Assembly (NCBI GenBank): GCA_965250025.1
Contig: OZ252283.1
Span: 3,286,001-3,350,000 of the forward strand
DNA length: 64,000 nt
Source of the DNA: CBDDLD01 sp965250025
Lineage (GTDB): Bacteria > Bacteroidota > Bacteroidia > Flavobacteriales > Flavobacteriaceae
Reading direction: 5' to 3'
The translations under genes and the position numbers were made by a program. The stretch's first letter is position 1, and every line of letters starts with the position of its first letter. Below are positions 43,551 to 53,104 of the stretch, one piece after another. The notes below the pieces were generated by a model. It did no database searches. It saw nothing but the letters and a program-made list of their open reading frames with translations, and was not told the origin of the DNA.

Positions 43551-44462
43551 TGTTACCACAGGGGTTAATAGCATTACAGATACAACAACTTCCTTAAACC
43601 ATTTTTCAGAGATAATTTCAAGATAATTGGCTAGCATTATTGAAAGTGGCGCTATTGTAAAGATAAACTCGCTTAAATTCTTTCTTGGTGATAATAAAGC
43701 TACTATCAAAGCTATTATAAACCACCATACTAATAAAACATACACCGGTTTTAGTTTTTTTGGTTTGTCCCTTATAATTCTTAATAGGTGAATTAATGTC
43801 CATATTGAAACGGTAAAAAGTAAAGTCAAAGCTGTGATACTTTGAATAGAGTTGTATATTGAAAAATCGAAGTTGAATGTAAAATCAAACATTTCAGGTG
43901 TAAAAAAAGTATCGTATTTTAATACATTATATGATATAAAAATCACTACCACGGTTAGTACCGATGCCCCCGGAATTAAACTGTTCTTAAAATCATTTTG
44001 AGAATAATACACTACAGCGATAAAGACTACCAATAAAAAAAGAAAGGCCCAAAAGTATAAGATTCCTGCCAACGAAATGTACAATGTTGCATCATATAAC
44101 TTTTTTTTGATTGATAGTTTTGAATGCAGACTCAAAAGCCTTCTCATTGCTAATAAAATTAAAAAATTAGCAACAATAAAATCTGCATGTTTTAAGCTGT
44201 TAGGCATGAGTGCAAATAGTAACCCTAAAGCCATTACGGTATAACTATTTGCCTGAGCAAGACTGTTCTTTGATATGATAAAATCTACAACAAAAAGAGA
44301 AAGTAATAGTATTAAGAGTTTCCCGATTTGTTTTATGAGCATATACAGGTTAAACTCAGTAAAAAGACTCTCATAGTTTACAACTGAAAAAAGTATGATC
44401 ACAAGTACCGATACAATTATGAAATTAATTGGTTTAGATTTCGAAAAAATGCTTGTAATCAT
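43539..44462 (-). CDS. DUF6427-type membrane protein
   Basis: 307 residues with about nine hydrophobic helices; the start MITSIFSKSKPINFIIVSVLV and the run ALGLLFALMPNSLKHADFIVANFLILLAMRR-type segment fit DUF6427, a flavobacterial membrane family usually found near upp and purD. Function unknown. It is divergent from the DUF6341-type gene with only 40 bases between starts, and its 3' end overlaps upp by 12 bases tail to tail. Confidence 0.6.
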   Translation of the reverse strand: MITSIFSKSKPINFIIVSVLVIILFSVVNYESLFTEFNLYMLIKQIGKLLILLLSLFVVDFIISKNSLAQANSYTVMALGLLFALMPNSLKHADFIVANFLILLAMRRLLSLHSKLSIKKKLYDATLYISLAGILYFWAFLFLLVVFIAVVYYSQNDFKNSLIPGASVLTVVVIFISYNVLKYDTFFTPEMFDFTFNFDFSIYNSIQSITALTLLFTVSIWTLIHLLRIIRDKPKKLKPVYVLLVWWFIIALIVALLSPRKNLSEFIFTIAPLSIMLANYLEIISEKWFKEVVVSVMLLTPVVTLLL

Positions 44463-44482
44463 TAACGCTTTTTGTATTTTTG
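44453..44482 (+). promoter_or_regulatory. Consensus-like promoter of the small membrane gene
   Basis: TTG (44453-44455) and TATTTTTG (44475-44482) are separated by 19 bases, a match to TTTG-N19-TAnnTTTG with one difference. The predicted start is near 44489, 14 bases before the ATG at 44503. The -33 box lies inside the first codons of the divergent gene. Confidence 0.65.
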
Positions 44483-44502
44483 TCTTGTAAATTTAATAAG
44501 AT

Positions 44503-44730
44503 ATGAAAGATTTCTTTTACGCCATACAAGATTTATTTGTAAACACGCTTTTTGCACCTTTTGATTATTTAAGAGCTCTAGAGTTAGAAAGCTGGTTTGC
44601 TGCCAATACAATGTCTTGGATATTTATGGTAATTGGCATGATTGCATTTATATATTGGATGGGGCAATTGGCTAAATATAATAAGAATAACGAAGAGGAT
44701 AAAAGCGTTTCTGCGCACTCTTACTTATAG
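44503..44730 (+). CDS. Small one-helix membrane protein (DUF6341-type)
   Basis: 75 residues: an amphipathic head (MKDFFYAIQDLFVNTLFAPFD), then one strong membrane helix (about 35-57, SWIFMVIGMIAFIYWMGQL) and a charged tail. The fit to DUF6341 rests on the sequence and its place beside the DUF6427-type and purD genes. The tail-to-tail overlap with purD is 6 bases. Function unknown. Confidence 0.6.
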   Translation: MKDFFYAIQDLFVNTLFAPFDYLRALELESWFAANTMSWIFMVIGMIAFIYWMGQLAKYNKNNEEDKSVSAHSYL

Positions 44731-45996
44731 ATCAAAGCCTATATCCTTACGATAATACATCTTATCGAAATGTAGTTTTTCTATATTTTGATAAGATTTT
44801 TTTATGGCATCGTTGTGATCATTTCCATATGATGTAATGGCCATAACTCGTCCTCCCGATGTGACAACCTCATCTCCCAAATGTTTTGCTCCTGCATGAA
44901 ATACTAGCGAATCTTCAACAGTATTTATCCCGGAAATCACTTTCCCTTTTTCGTAGGATTCCGGATACCCCCCAGATACTAGCATTACTGTTGTAGCTGC
45001 CCGATCATCGATATCAATTTCTATATCCGACAATGTTCCGTTTGCCATTGCAACAAAAACCTCTACCAGGTCTGTTTTTAGTCGAGGCAGTACCACCTCG
45101 GTCTCCGGATCTCCCATTCTGACATTATACTCTATAACTTTAGGGTCATCCCCTACTTTTATAAGTCCTATAAAGATAAAGCCTGTATATGGCAGACCAT
45201 CTTTCTTTAAACCTTCAACTGTAGGTTTTACAATACGTTCTTCTATTTTTTGCAAAAACGCATCATCAGCAAATGGAACCGGAGAGATAGCTCCCATCCC
45301 ACCTGTATTTAAACCGGTGTCTCCCTCGCCAATACGCTTATAGTCTTTTGCTGTTGGTAATATCTTATACCCTTCGCCATCTGTCAATACAAAACAACTT
45401 AATTCTATACCATCTAGGAATTCTTCTATAACTACTTTAGCACTAGCATCTCCAAATTTTGCATCTATTAGCATATTGCTAAGCTCGTGTTTTGCTTCTT
45501 CAATATTATCGATAATTAAAACACCTTTACCTGCGGCCAAACCATCTGCTTTTAATACATACGGTGGTTTTAGAGACTCTAAAAATGAATAGCCGTCTTG
45601 TAAGTTATCTTTTGTAAAGCTTTGATATTGTGCTGTTGGAATTTGGTGCTTCATCATGAATTTCTTAGCAAATTCCTTACTCCCTTCTAATTCAGCTGCC
45701 GCTTTTTGAGGGCCAATTACCGGAACTTCTTTTAAAGCAACATCATCTAAAAAGAAGTCGCTGATACCTTTTACCAATGGGTCTTCCGGACCTACGACTA
45801 CCATATTGATATTATTAGCTAGCACTACTGCTTTTATAGCTTCAAAATCAGTAACACTTATGGCAATGTTTTTAGCAATCATTGAGGTTCCCGAATTCCC
45901 CGGGGCTACAAAAAGTTTTTCGCATTTATCACTTTGAGCAATCTTCCAGGCAAATGTATGTTCTCTTCCTCCAGAACCTAAGACTAAAATGTTCAT
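44725..45996 (-). CDS. purD: Phosphoribosylamine-glycine ligase (PurD)
   Basis: I chose the ATG at 45996 (MNILVLGSGGREHTFAWKI) because GxGGREH is the family's first motif; the longer frame adds seven residues. ATP-grasp motifs follow: FMMKHQIPTAQY, PPYVLKADGLAAGKGVLI, VVIEEFLDGIELSCFVLTDG and YNVRMGDPETEVVLPRL. It makes glycinamide ribonucleotide from phosphoribosylamine, glycine and ATP in purine synthesis. About 423 residues, normal. Not clustered with other pur genes here. Confidence 0.97.
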   Translation of the reverse strand: MNILVLGSGGREHTFAWKIAQSDKCEKLFVAPGNSGTSMIAKNIAISVTDFEAIKAVVLANNINMVVVGPEDPLVKGISDFFLDDVALKEVPVIGPQKAAAELEGSKEFAKKFMMKHQIPTAQYQSFTKDNLQDGYSFLESLKPPYVLKADGLAAGKGVLIIDNIEEAKHELSNMLIDAKFGDASAKVVIEEFLDGIELSCFVLTDGEGYKILPTAKDYKRIGEGDTGLNTGGMGAISPVPFADDAFLQKIEERIVKPTVEGLKKDGLPYTGFIFIGLIKVGDDPKVIEYNVRMGDPETEVVLPRLKTDLVEVFVAMANGTLSDIEIDIDDRAATTVMLVSGGYPESYEKGKVISGINTVEDSLVFHAGAKHLGDEVVTSGGRVMAITSYGNDHNDAIKKSYQNIEKLHFDKMYYRKDIGFDL

Positions 45997-46014
45997 GTCG
46001 TTTAATTGTTTGCG

Positions 46015-46046
46015 CAAAAATAATTGCTTTTGAGCTTAAAAAACAA
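46015..46046 (-). promoter_or_regulatory. Candidate purD promoter
   Basis: On the minus strand TATTTTTG (46015-46022) matches the -7 box, and TTG (46044-46046) lies 21 bases upstream, two bases more than the best spacing. The predicted start is about 12 bases upstream of the purD ATG. Confidence 0.5.
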
Positions 46047-46077
46047 TTAATTTACACAAACCTTGTAAAGTTTAATT

Positions 46078-47385
46078 GTGCGCCTTTTTGACCTATCATT
46101 ACATTTAAATGGCTTTAAAATTAACAAAGCAAAAACTGCTTTATCTGAAATTAAGCATAAAACAAACCAAGAGTTTGAAACTTATATTGACACTCAAAAG
46201 AAAAGCATTGTTAACTTTCATTTAAATAACAATCCTTTTTATAAAACCTTTGGTAAAACAATTCAGGAAGGCAATTGGAATACAGTTCCGGTCATGACCA
46301 AAGCGAATTTGCAGCAGCCCTTGGTAAAAAGGTTATCTACCGGTTACTCCAATGCAACTATTTATATCAACAAAACCTCTGGGTCTTCCGGAGACCCATT
46401 TATCTTTGCCAAAGACAAGTGGTGTCATGCCATGACTTGGGCAGAAATTATGGATCGGTTTTCTTGGTACGGAATAGACTTTAATACTTCTAAACAGGCC
46501 CGATTTTATGGAATTCCTCTAGACAAAAAGGGTTATTATAAAGAGCGAATTAAGGATCTTTTTAGTAATCGTTTTCGGTTTTCGGTTTTTGACCTAAGCG
46601 ATGTTGCTTTTGATCTATGCTTAAAAAAGTTTAAAACTACCGCCTTTGATTTTATTAATGGATATACTAGCCCCATTGTTCAATTTGCCAAATATCTTAA
46701 ACGTAAGAATATTATCCTCAAGGACCATTGTTCTACTTTAAAAGTATGTATTGTTACCTCTGAGATGTTGTTTGCAGATGATAAAGAAACCATGCAAACT
46801 TATTTTGGAGTCCCCGTAGTAAATGAATATGGTGCTTCTGAGCTTGACTTATTAGCCTTTGAAAACCGTGATGGTGACCTTCAGCTGAATAGTGAGACAC
46901 TGTATATAGAAATTTTGGATGAATCAGGAAAGGTTTTACCAAATGGTGAAACCGGAAGAATTGTTATTACTTCATTTTATAACAGAGCACATCCTTTTAT
47001 CCGTTATGATATTGGCGATATAGGTATGATTTCAAAAAACTCCACCTTAAGAAAACCGATACTCAAAAAATTAATAGGAAGAACTAATGACATTGCGATA
47101 CTACCCAGTGGTAAAAGAGCTGCAGGGTTAACCTTTTATTACATCACAAAGACCATTATTGAAGATGATGGTATGGTCAAAGAATTTACTATTGAACAAC
47201 TGACTTTAGATCAATTTAAAATAAACTATGTAAGTCATCATGAGCTTTCCGATGAGAAAAAGAAGGTTATAAAAAAAGAGATGGTATCGTATTTGGAGCC
47301 TGGAATTTCAATTTCTTTTGAACGTTTCGAAAAACTGACACGTTCTAAAAGTGGTAAGCTGAAACAGTTTATTTCTTACGTATAG
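46078..47385 (+). CDS. PaaK/CapK-family adenylate-forming protein
   Basis: 435 residues from a GTG at 46078; the start RLFDLSLHLNGFKINKAK agrees with family members, and no ATG occurs before residue 74. The ATP loop reads TSGSSGDPFIF, with NEYGASELDL and RYDIGDIGMIS further on and the C-terminal catalytic Lys region RSKSGKLKQF. It belongs to the phenylacetate-CoA ligase/CapK group. In polysaccharide loci such proteins may activate an acid for transfer to a sugar. It is convergent with a GT2 gene (17-base overlap) at the edge of the polysaccharide locus, which supports that idea; acid and acceptor are unknown. Confidence 0.82.
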   Translation: MRLFDLSLHLNGFKINKAKTALSEIKHKTNQEFETYIDTQKKSIVNFHLNNNPFYKTFGKTIQEGNWNTVPVMTKANLQQPLVKRLSTGYSNATIYINKTSGSSGDPFIFAKDKWCHAMTWAEIMDRFSWYGIDFNTSKQARFYGIPLDKKGYYKERIKDLFSNRFRFSVFDLSDVAFDLCLKKFKTTAFDFINGYTSPIVQFAKYLKRKNIILKDHCSTLKVCIVTSEMLFADDKETMQTYFGVPVVNEYGASELDLLAFENRDGDLQLNSETLYIEILDESGKVLPNGETGRIVITSFYNRAHPFIRYDIGDIGMISKNSTLRKPILKKLIGRTNDIAILPSGKRAAGLTFYYITKTIIEDDGMVKEFTIEQLTLDQFKINYVSHHELSDEKKKVIKKEMVSYLEPGISISFERFEKLTRSKSGKLKQFISYV

Positions 47386-48181
47386 ATCTTATTAATCGCT
47401 TTTTGAGGATAAGGTGTTCGTGTAAAAATATCACCAAATACATCATTGATTTTAATGTAGAGAATTTTAATCCTTTTCTGTAGACCCAGAAGTTATGCTT
47501 TAACAACTTTAACTTATTTGATGATAATGAGTTTTTCGTTATCCGGTAATACGCTAATGACTCTTTTATCCCTATTGCAGGCTTAGAACTACGTTTTAAA
47601 GCTTCAATCCACAACAACCAGTCTTGTCTTTTCTTTAAGTCTTTAGTATATATCTTACCTAAAGCGCGGCAGTTATATATCCCAGTCAGGTTACCTATAT
47701 AATTCGCTTTTAACAGCTTGTTATAATTTAAGCTTTCTACAGCTTCTACCTTTTTGTTAAGAGCATTTCCATTTTGATCTATTAGATCATAACTACTAAA
47801 GCATACTTCGGCATCAGTCTTTTTAATTGTATCTATTTGTTTCTCGAGCTTGTTCGCTTTCCATAAATCATCAGCATCTAAAAAGGCTATATAATGGCCA
47901 GATGCTTTCTCGGTACCATAATTTCTCGATACCGCAGCACCCTGATTTGTTTCATTCTTTAATAGTTTTATTTGTGGTTTGTTCTCTATTAAACTTTCTA
48001 CCAATCTTAAGGTATGATCTGTTGAGGCATCATCGATTAGTATAAGTTCCCAATTTTGATACGTTTGCTTAAGAACACTTTTAATTGTAGAAATGATATA
48101 ACGTTCATCGTTATACATTGGAGTAATTATTGATACCAATACCTCTTCGTTAGTATGCTTTTTCTTCTCCTTTGACAGCAT
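47369..48181 (-). CDS. Glycosyltransferase family 2
   Basis: 270 residues. VSIITPMYNDERYI is the GT-A start, ELILIDDASTDHT holds the nucleotide-binding Asp residues, and IAFLDADDLW carries the DxD metal site. The end (FLHEHLILKKRLIRSI) is basic and may touch the membrane. It transfers a sugar from an NDP-sugar to the growing lipid-linked unit. Its start lies 32 bases within the end of the glycosylphosphotransferase gene, so translation is probably coupled. Last gene of the ugd operon. Confidence 0.92.
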   Translation of the reverse strand: MLSKEKKKHTNEEVLVSIITPMYNDERYIISTIKSVLKQTYQNWELILIDDASTDHTLRLVESLIENKPQIKLLKNETNQGAAVSRNYGTEKASGHYIAFLDADDLWKANKLEKQIDTIKKTDAEVCFSSYDLIDQNGNALNKKVEAVESLNYNKLLKANYIGNLTGIYNCRALGKIYTKDLKKRQDWLLWIEALKRSSKPAIGIKESLAYYRITKNSLSSNKLKLLKHNFWVYRKGLKFSTLKSMMYLVIFLHEHLILKKRLIRSIRKK

Positions 48182-49505
48182 TTAGAAATGTTTGGAATAC
48201 TATCTTTATGTCTAAAAGTAAAGACCAATTTTCAATATAAAAGATATCATACTTTACACGACCAATGATATCTTTATCTGTTTCCACTTCTCCTCTAAAT
48301 CCACTAATTTGGGCTAAGCCGGTGATTCCTGGTTTTACAAAATGGCGAACCATGAATTTGTCTATTTTCTTTGCGTACATGTTTGTATGGCTTACCATAT
48401 GCGGTCTTGGTCCTACAACCGACATATCTCCAAAAAGTACATTAAAAAATTGAGGGAGCTCATCAATACTTGTCTTACGGATAAATTTGCCTACTTTAGT
48501 TATACGCTGATCTCCTCTAGTAGCCTGATGAATATGAGCATTTTTATTGGGCGTCATTGACCTGAACTTATAGCAATCAAATTCCTTGTAGTTAAAGCCG
48601 TTTCTTGATTGTTTAAAAAACACAGGCCCTTTAGATTCTAACTTTATGAATAATGCAATGATCGGCGTTAACCATGATAAAATAAAAATTATGACTAAGC
48701 TAGAGAAAACAATATCAAAAGTTCTCTTTATCACCATATTAATAGAATCTTCTAACGGTATATTTCTTAATCTAAGAATAGGTATGTAATCATAGTACTC
48801 ATACTTTAACTTCTTTGAATAAATCTCCTTACTGTCTGGTAAGAATTTTAATATTTTTAGATTATTGTCCGCGTAATCTATGATTTCACTTATTTCTGAA
48901 TTACTCAATTGAGATATGGAGCAGTAAATCTCATCAATTTCATTGTTTTTGATGAATTCAAAACACTTTTCTAATGTTATATTATCATCTTTAAAGTCAA
49001 ATGTTTTTTCGTGAAGATAGCCATACTCAGGGTTCTTATTAAAGAAGTTTTCTAGTGCATGCGTTTTTTTGTTTAAGCCTAATATTACTGTTTTTCTATA
49101 ATTACCTCCAAACGATATACGGTATCGTTGTAACAGATAATATATCATGAACTTAAAAATAGAAATAAAGAGAAAACACCATAAGGCGTATTTGATGATA
49201 ATTTTAGGGTTGATTTTTAGCTCGTGATACACTCCTGAAAAAGCAAACATCAAGACGATAAATAACACTAATTGTCTTAAAACAAAGGCTAAAATATTAA
49301 CTGGTCTGGAATATCTGTATACTTCGTAAAACTTTGAATAAATGGATAATACGATCCATAAGATGCTAGTTACACAAATGAAGATAAACGGGTCAATAGA
49401 TTTAAAATAATATTCAATGGCTAATCCATTGATAATGGTCAAATCTATCAAATAAGAAATTGGCCTTAAATAACCTGAATATCTGCCTTGCTTAAATAAG
49501 CTCAA
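48150..49505 (-). CDS. Polyprenyl glycosylphosphotransferase (initiating enzyme)
   Basis: 451 residues: five membrane helices in the first 130, a middle Rossmann-like domain (YRKTVILGLNKKTHALENFF) and the bacterial sugar transferase domain, with KRTFDIVFSSLVIIFI, PVFFKQSRNGFNYKEFDCYKFRSM-type motif and TSIDELPQFFNVLFGDMSVVGPRP. It moves a sugar-1-phosphate from a UDP-sugar to undecaprenyl phosphate and so starts the polysaccharide unit; the WbaP/EpsL type. The start codon is TTG at 49505, since the frame is closed upstream by the stop at 49512 area. 6 bases past the UDP-glucuronate decarboxylase gene. Confidence 0.93.
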   Translation of the reverse strand: MSLFKQGRYSGYLRPISYLIDLTIINGLAIEYYFKSIDPFIFICVTSILWIVLSIYSKFYEVYRYSRPVNILAFVLRQLVLFIVLMFAFSGVYHELKINPKIIIKYALWCFLFISIFKFMIYYLLQRYRISFGGNYRKTVILGLNKKTHALENFFNKNPEYGYLHEKTFDFKDDNITLEKCFEFIKNNEIDEIYCSISQLSNSEISEIIDYADNNLKILKFLPDSKEIYSKKLKYEYYDYIPILRLRNIPLEDSINMVIKRTFDIVFSSLVIIFILSWLTPIIALFIKLESKGPVFFKQSRNGFNYKEFDCYKFRSMTPNKNAHIHQATRGDQRITKVGKFIRKTSIDELPQFFNVLFGDMSVVGPRPHMVSHTNMYAKKIDKFMVRHFVKPGITGLAQISGFRGEVETDKDIIGRVKYDIFYIENWSLLLDIKIVFQTFLNAVKGEEKAY

Positions 49506-49511
49506 TTTGTT

Positions 49512-50507
49512 TTATCTTTTTATATGTTTCGAAAAATCTTTATGTTCTTTTTTATAAAGTTCTTCTTTCGTCAAACCTTTAAAATAATTATAGGTCTTTG
49601 TCATTCCTTCTTTTCTTCCAACTTTAGGAACCCAACCCAACAGTTTCTTTGCCAGACTTATATCGGGTTGACGTTGCATTGGATCATCTTGAGGGAGTGG
49701 TTTATATATTATTGTTTGATCTGTACCTGTTAGATTTATGATTTCCTCTGCAAAATCTCTTATTGATATTTCATTTGGGTTTCCAATATTTACGGGCAAA
49801 CTGTAATTACTAAATAACAACTTGTATATTCCGTCTATTTGATCATCAATATAACAAAAAGATCTGGTTTGAGAGCCATCACCAAATACGGTTAAATCTT
49901 CTCCTCTAAGTGCCTGTCCCATGAATGCAGGTATTACTCGTCCGTCATTGAGTCGCATTCTTGGTCCATAAGTATTAAATATTCGCACTATTCTTGTTTC
50001 CAATCCATGGAAGCGATGGTACGCCATAGTTATAGATTCCTGAAATCGTTTTGCTTCATCATAAACCCCTCTTGGCCCAATAGTGCTTACATTTCCATAA
50101 TATTCTTCTGACTGCGGGTGTACTAAAGGATCTCCATAGACTTCTGACGTAGACGCTATAAGTATTCTGGCTTTTTTAGCTTTAGCCAATCCCAAGAGAT
50201 TGTGTGTTCCTAAAGAGCCTACTTTAAGAGTCTGGATAGGAATCTTTAAATAATCTATTGGACTGGCAGGAGATGCAAAATGAAGAATATAATCTAATGG
50301 TCCTTCTATTTTTACAAACTCTGTCACATCATGTTCTATAAATTCAAAATCACTATGCGACTTTAAATGTTCTATGTTTTTTATATCTCCGGTTATAAAG
50401 TTGTCCATTCCTATAACTTTAAAACCTTCATTTATAAACTTATCGCATAAATGGGAACCTAGAAACCCTGCTGCTCCAGTAACTAATACTGTTTTTTTTT
50501 GATTCAT
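49512..50507 (-). CDS. UDP-glucuronate decarboxylase (UDP-xylose synthase)
   Basis: 331 residues, extended SDR type: GAAGFLGSHLCDKF binds NAD, STSEVYGDPLVHPQ holds the catalytic Ser/Thr, and the YxxxK pair is YDEAKR. ASPASPIDYLKIPIQTLKVG, RIFNTYGPRMRLNDGR and SFCYIDDQIDGI are the fingerprints of UDP-xylose synthase. It makes UDP-xylose from UDP-glucuronate, the product of the ugd gene just upstream (1 base apart). Together the two enzymes supply UDP-glucuronate and UDP-xylose to the locus. Confidence 0.92.
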   Translation of the reverse strand: MNQKKTVLVTGAAGFLGSHLCDKFINEGFKVIGMDNFITGDIKNIEHLKSHSDFEFIEHDVTEFVKIEGPLDYILHFASPASPIDYLKIPIQTLKVGSLGTHNLLGLAKAKKARILIASTSEVYGDPLVHPQSEEYYGNVSTIGPRGVYDEAKRFQESITMAYHRFHGLETRIVRIFNTYGPRMRLNDGRVIPAFMGQALRGEDLTVFGDGSQTRSFCYIDDQIDGIYKLLFSNYSLPVNIGNPNEISIRDFAEEIINLTGTDQTIIYKPLPQDDPMQRQPDISLAKKLLGWVPKVGRKEGMTKTYNYFKGLTKEELYKKEHKDFSKHIKR

Positions 50508-50508
50508 A

Positions 50509-51807
50509 TTAACGTCCTATAGAACTGTAATGTATATTTTCGCTAGTCATTTCCTCAATATCGTACAAATTTCGACCATCAAAAATTACAGCTTGTTTCA
50601 TTAATGATTTCAATCGATCAAAATCAGGAGTTCTAAATATGCTCCACTCGGTGCATATAACTAATGCTTCAGCACCTTCCAGTACATCATACATGTTGTC
50701 TGCATAAGTAATCTTATCTCCTAGTTTTCGTTTTACATTAGGCATTGCTTCGGGATCAAAAGCAGCTATTTCTGCACCTAAAGACAATAGCTCGTTTATG
50801 ATATATAACGAAGGTGCTTCTCTAATGTCATCGGTTTGTGGTTTAAATGCCAATCCCCAGATGGCAATCTTTTTGCCTTTGAGTGTATTTTTGAAATGAT
50901 TCTTTATTCTTGGAACGAGTATGACTTTTTGCTTTTTATTGACCTCAATTACTGAATTCAGGATGTTAAAATCGTAGCCTGCATCTAAACCAGATTTACG
51001 AAGGGCCTTCACATCTTTAGGAAAACATGAACCACCGTAACCAATACCAGGAAACAAAAAACGTTTACCTATTCTTGAATCGGTTCCCATGCCTATTCTT
51101 ACTTTATCTACATCAGCACCTACTTTTTCGCAGAAATTGGCAATTTCATTCATAAAGGTAATTTTAGTTGCCAAAAACGAATTAGACGCATACTTTGTAA
51201 GTTCTGCAGATTTTTCGTCCATAAAAATGATAGGGTTTCCTGATCTCACATAGGGTTTATATATTTTTTTCATTAATTCTATCGCTCTAGGCGATTCAGA
51301 ACCTACTACGATTCGCTCAGGTTTTAAAAAATCTTCAACAGCATACCCTTCTCTCAAAAATTCTGGATTTGATACCACATCAAAATCAACATTAGAATGC
51401 TTTGCGATTGCCACTCTTACTTTTTCTGATGTGCCTACAGGTACTGTACTTTTATCTACAATGACTTTATATTCTTTTATAAGCTTTCCTATTTGATCAG
51501 CAACTCCTAAGATGTACTTTAGATCCGCTGAGCCATCCTCATCTTCGGGTGTTGGCAACGCCAAAAATATAATATCTCCAAACTCTAATCCCTCTTCTAA
51601 TGACGTGGTGAATTTTAATCGATCTGCCTTTATATTTCTTTCAAATAGAATGTCTAATTGTGGCTCATAGATCGGAACTTCTCGAGATTGCATTTTTTTA
51701 ACTTTCTCAGCATCAATGTCTACACATAAGACATCATTTCCAGTTTCTGCCAGACAGGTTCCTGTTACCAAGCCAACATAGCCCGTTCCTATTACTGATA
51801 GTTTCAT
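50509..51807 (-). CDS. ugd: UDP-glucose 6-dehydrogenase
   Basis: 432 residues: GTGYVGLVTGTCLAE binds NAD, LALPTPEDEDGSADLKYI and VDKSTVPVGT form the nucleotide/sugar site, and GYGGSCFPKDVKAL holds the catalytic Cys. It oxidises UDP-glucose twice to UDP-glucuronate, the substrate of the next gene product. First gene of a four-gene unit with its own promoter upstream. Length and motifs normal. Confidence 0.95.
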   Translation of the reverse strand: MKLSVIGTGYVGLVTGTCLAETGNDVLCVDIDAEKVKKMQSREVPIYEPQLDILFERNIKADRLKFTTSLEEGLEFGDIIFLALPTPEDEDGSADLKYILGVADQIGKLIKEYKVIVDKSTVPVGTSEKVRVAIAKHSNVDFDVVSNPEFLREGYAVEDFLKPERIVVGSESPRAIELMKKIYKPYVRSGNPIIFMDEKSAELTKYASNSFLATKITFMNEIANFCEKVGADVDKVRIGMGTDSRIGKRFLFPGIGYGGSCFPKDVKALRKSGLDAGYDFNILNSVIEVNKKQKVILVPRIKNHFKNTLKGKKIAIWGLAFKPQTDDIREAPSLYIINELLSLGAEIAAFDPEAMPNVKRKLGDKITYADNMYDVLEGAEALVICTEWSIFRTPDFDRLKSLMKQAVIFDGRNLYDIEEMTSENIHYSSIGR

Positions 51808-51831
51808 TTGAAGCTTTTATAATGATTTGAG

Positions 51832-51863
51832 CAAAAATAGAAAAGTATGTTGAATTTGTTCAA
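51832..51863 (-). promoter_or_regulatory. Candidate promoter of the ugd operon
   Basis: On the minus strand TATTTTTG (51832-51839) matches the -7 box. TTG (51861-51863) lies 21 bases upstream of it, the same spacing as at the candidate purD promoter. The predicted start is near 51825, 18 bases before the ugd ATG. Confidence 0.55.
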
Positions 51864-51946
51864 TATTAGGGTAGTTATAATTGTAAATAATGCCTATAGC
51901 TTTATTCTACGGTTAATGTTGAATGATTTCATAATCACTTTATTAA

Positions 51947-53098
51947 CTATTTTTGAGAGTCAAAAAGTAGTTTTTGTTCAAGGCTAAAAGAGACTATAAG
52001 AAACAAAAGTGATGCCATTGGAACATAAAATAAATTTCCGATTAGTATAGATAATAAGATAGATGTTGCTATAAATATAGTTGCAACATTACTCTTTTTA
52101 ATATAATTGTATAACCTATATACAACATAGGAGAACACAGCAAGACCTATTATACCAAAAAACAGAATTACATCTACAAGTTGTAGTTCTAGTCTTAGCG
52201 TATCAAAATCGTGAACCCCTGTGAAGATATTAAAGTTTTCTGATGTCAATTCTTGTATAACATACATTAAGTTATGTATTCTAAATGAAAAAACTTCAGA
52301 TAATAGCTTGTCGGACTGCATTAACCCACTAAAAGGAGGAATACTCATTAAGATAGTTAATGTAGTTATAAAAATGAAAGCTATCGTAATAAAAGCTTTT
52401 ATCTTAAAAGTTTTACTAAATTCTTTGCTGCATAGAACCAATAGGCTTAGTACTAAAAATTCAGCTAAATACGCCCCTTTAACTCCAGATATAAATGACA
52501 AAACTATTGTAAGTAGTAACATTTTTCTATCTCTGAAAACCCAGAAAAAAACCGTAGCAGATAAATATAAATAAGGAGTAAAGCCTTGACTCAATATAAA
52601 TCCGTTATACCCAAATCTGATGGAATCATACGTCTTGAAGACTTGAATATTAAACAAAATACCTGTGACAATAATTATAGCATTGGCTACAATAACGTAC
52701 TTTAATAGACTATAGAGTGGTGTGACAATGTCTTTTTTTTCAATAAAAAAAGTGTGAAAGAGTAATGGAAAAGCAATAAAGATAAAGGCATATCTTAAAA
52801 ACTCCATTAAGTAAAGGTTATTGTATTCTCCTTTAAAGAGAAAAATGGCACACAATATGAGAAACAGAAATACAATAAACTTCGTGTGCTTTAGGATAAA
52901 TCTGATATTAACTACAGAAAAAACTACAGCATAAGATAAAAAAACAACTTTTAAGGCTCTATTGTATTTTATAAAATCAATTCCATAAAAAATTTCTATC
53001 TTATCTATAAAGTCAAAACATAGACTTAAAATCAAGAATAAAAGTATTATTATTTTATGATTAAGATGCTTTTTATCAAAAACTGATCTTATAAACAT
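51947..53098 (-). CDS. Multi-helix membrane protein, Wzy-like
   Basis: The ATG at 53098 (MFIRSVFDKKHLNHKIII) follows two codons after a TTG that opens the frame. About ten to eleven hydrophobic helices with a large polar loop about 245-290 (SDKLLSEVFSFRIHN, HDFDTLRLELQ), the layout of O-antigen polymerases. No firm family motif is visible, so Wzy is inferred from layout and place. Six bases past a GT4 gene. One of three polymerase/ligase-like proteins in the locus. Confidence 0.65.
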   Translation of the reverse strand: MFIRSVFDKKHLNHKIIILLFLILSLCFDFIDKIEIFYGIDFIKYNRALKVVFLSYAVVFSVVNIRFILKHTKFIVFLFLILCAIFLFKGEYNNLYLMEFLRYAFIFIAFPLLFHTFFIEKKDIVTPLYSLLKYVIVANAIIIVTGILFNIQVFKTYDSIRFGYNGFILSQGFTPYLYLSATVFFWVFRDRKMLLLTIVLSFISGVKGAYLAEFLVLSLLVLCSKEFSKTFKIKAFITIAFIFITTLTILMSIPPFSGLMQSDKLLSEVFSFRIHNLMYVIQELTSENFNIFTGVHDFDTLRLELQLVDVILFFGIIGLAVFSYVVYRLYNYIKKSNVATIFIATSILLSILIGNLFYVPMASLLFLIVSFSLEQKLLFDSQK

Positions 53099-53104
53099 AT
53101 TCAA

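Noticed and set aside
40104..47385. Phenylacetate degradation locus (PaaE-like and PaaK-like genes)
   Set aside because: The two genes are 5 kb apart among unrelated genes, and no other paa gene is present.
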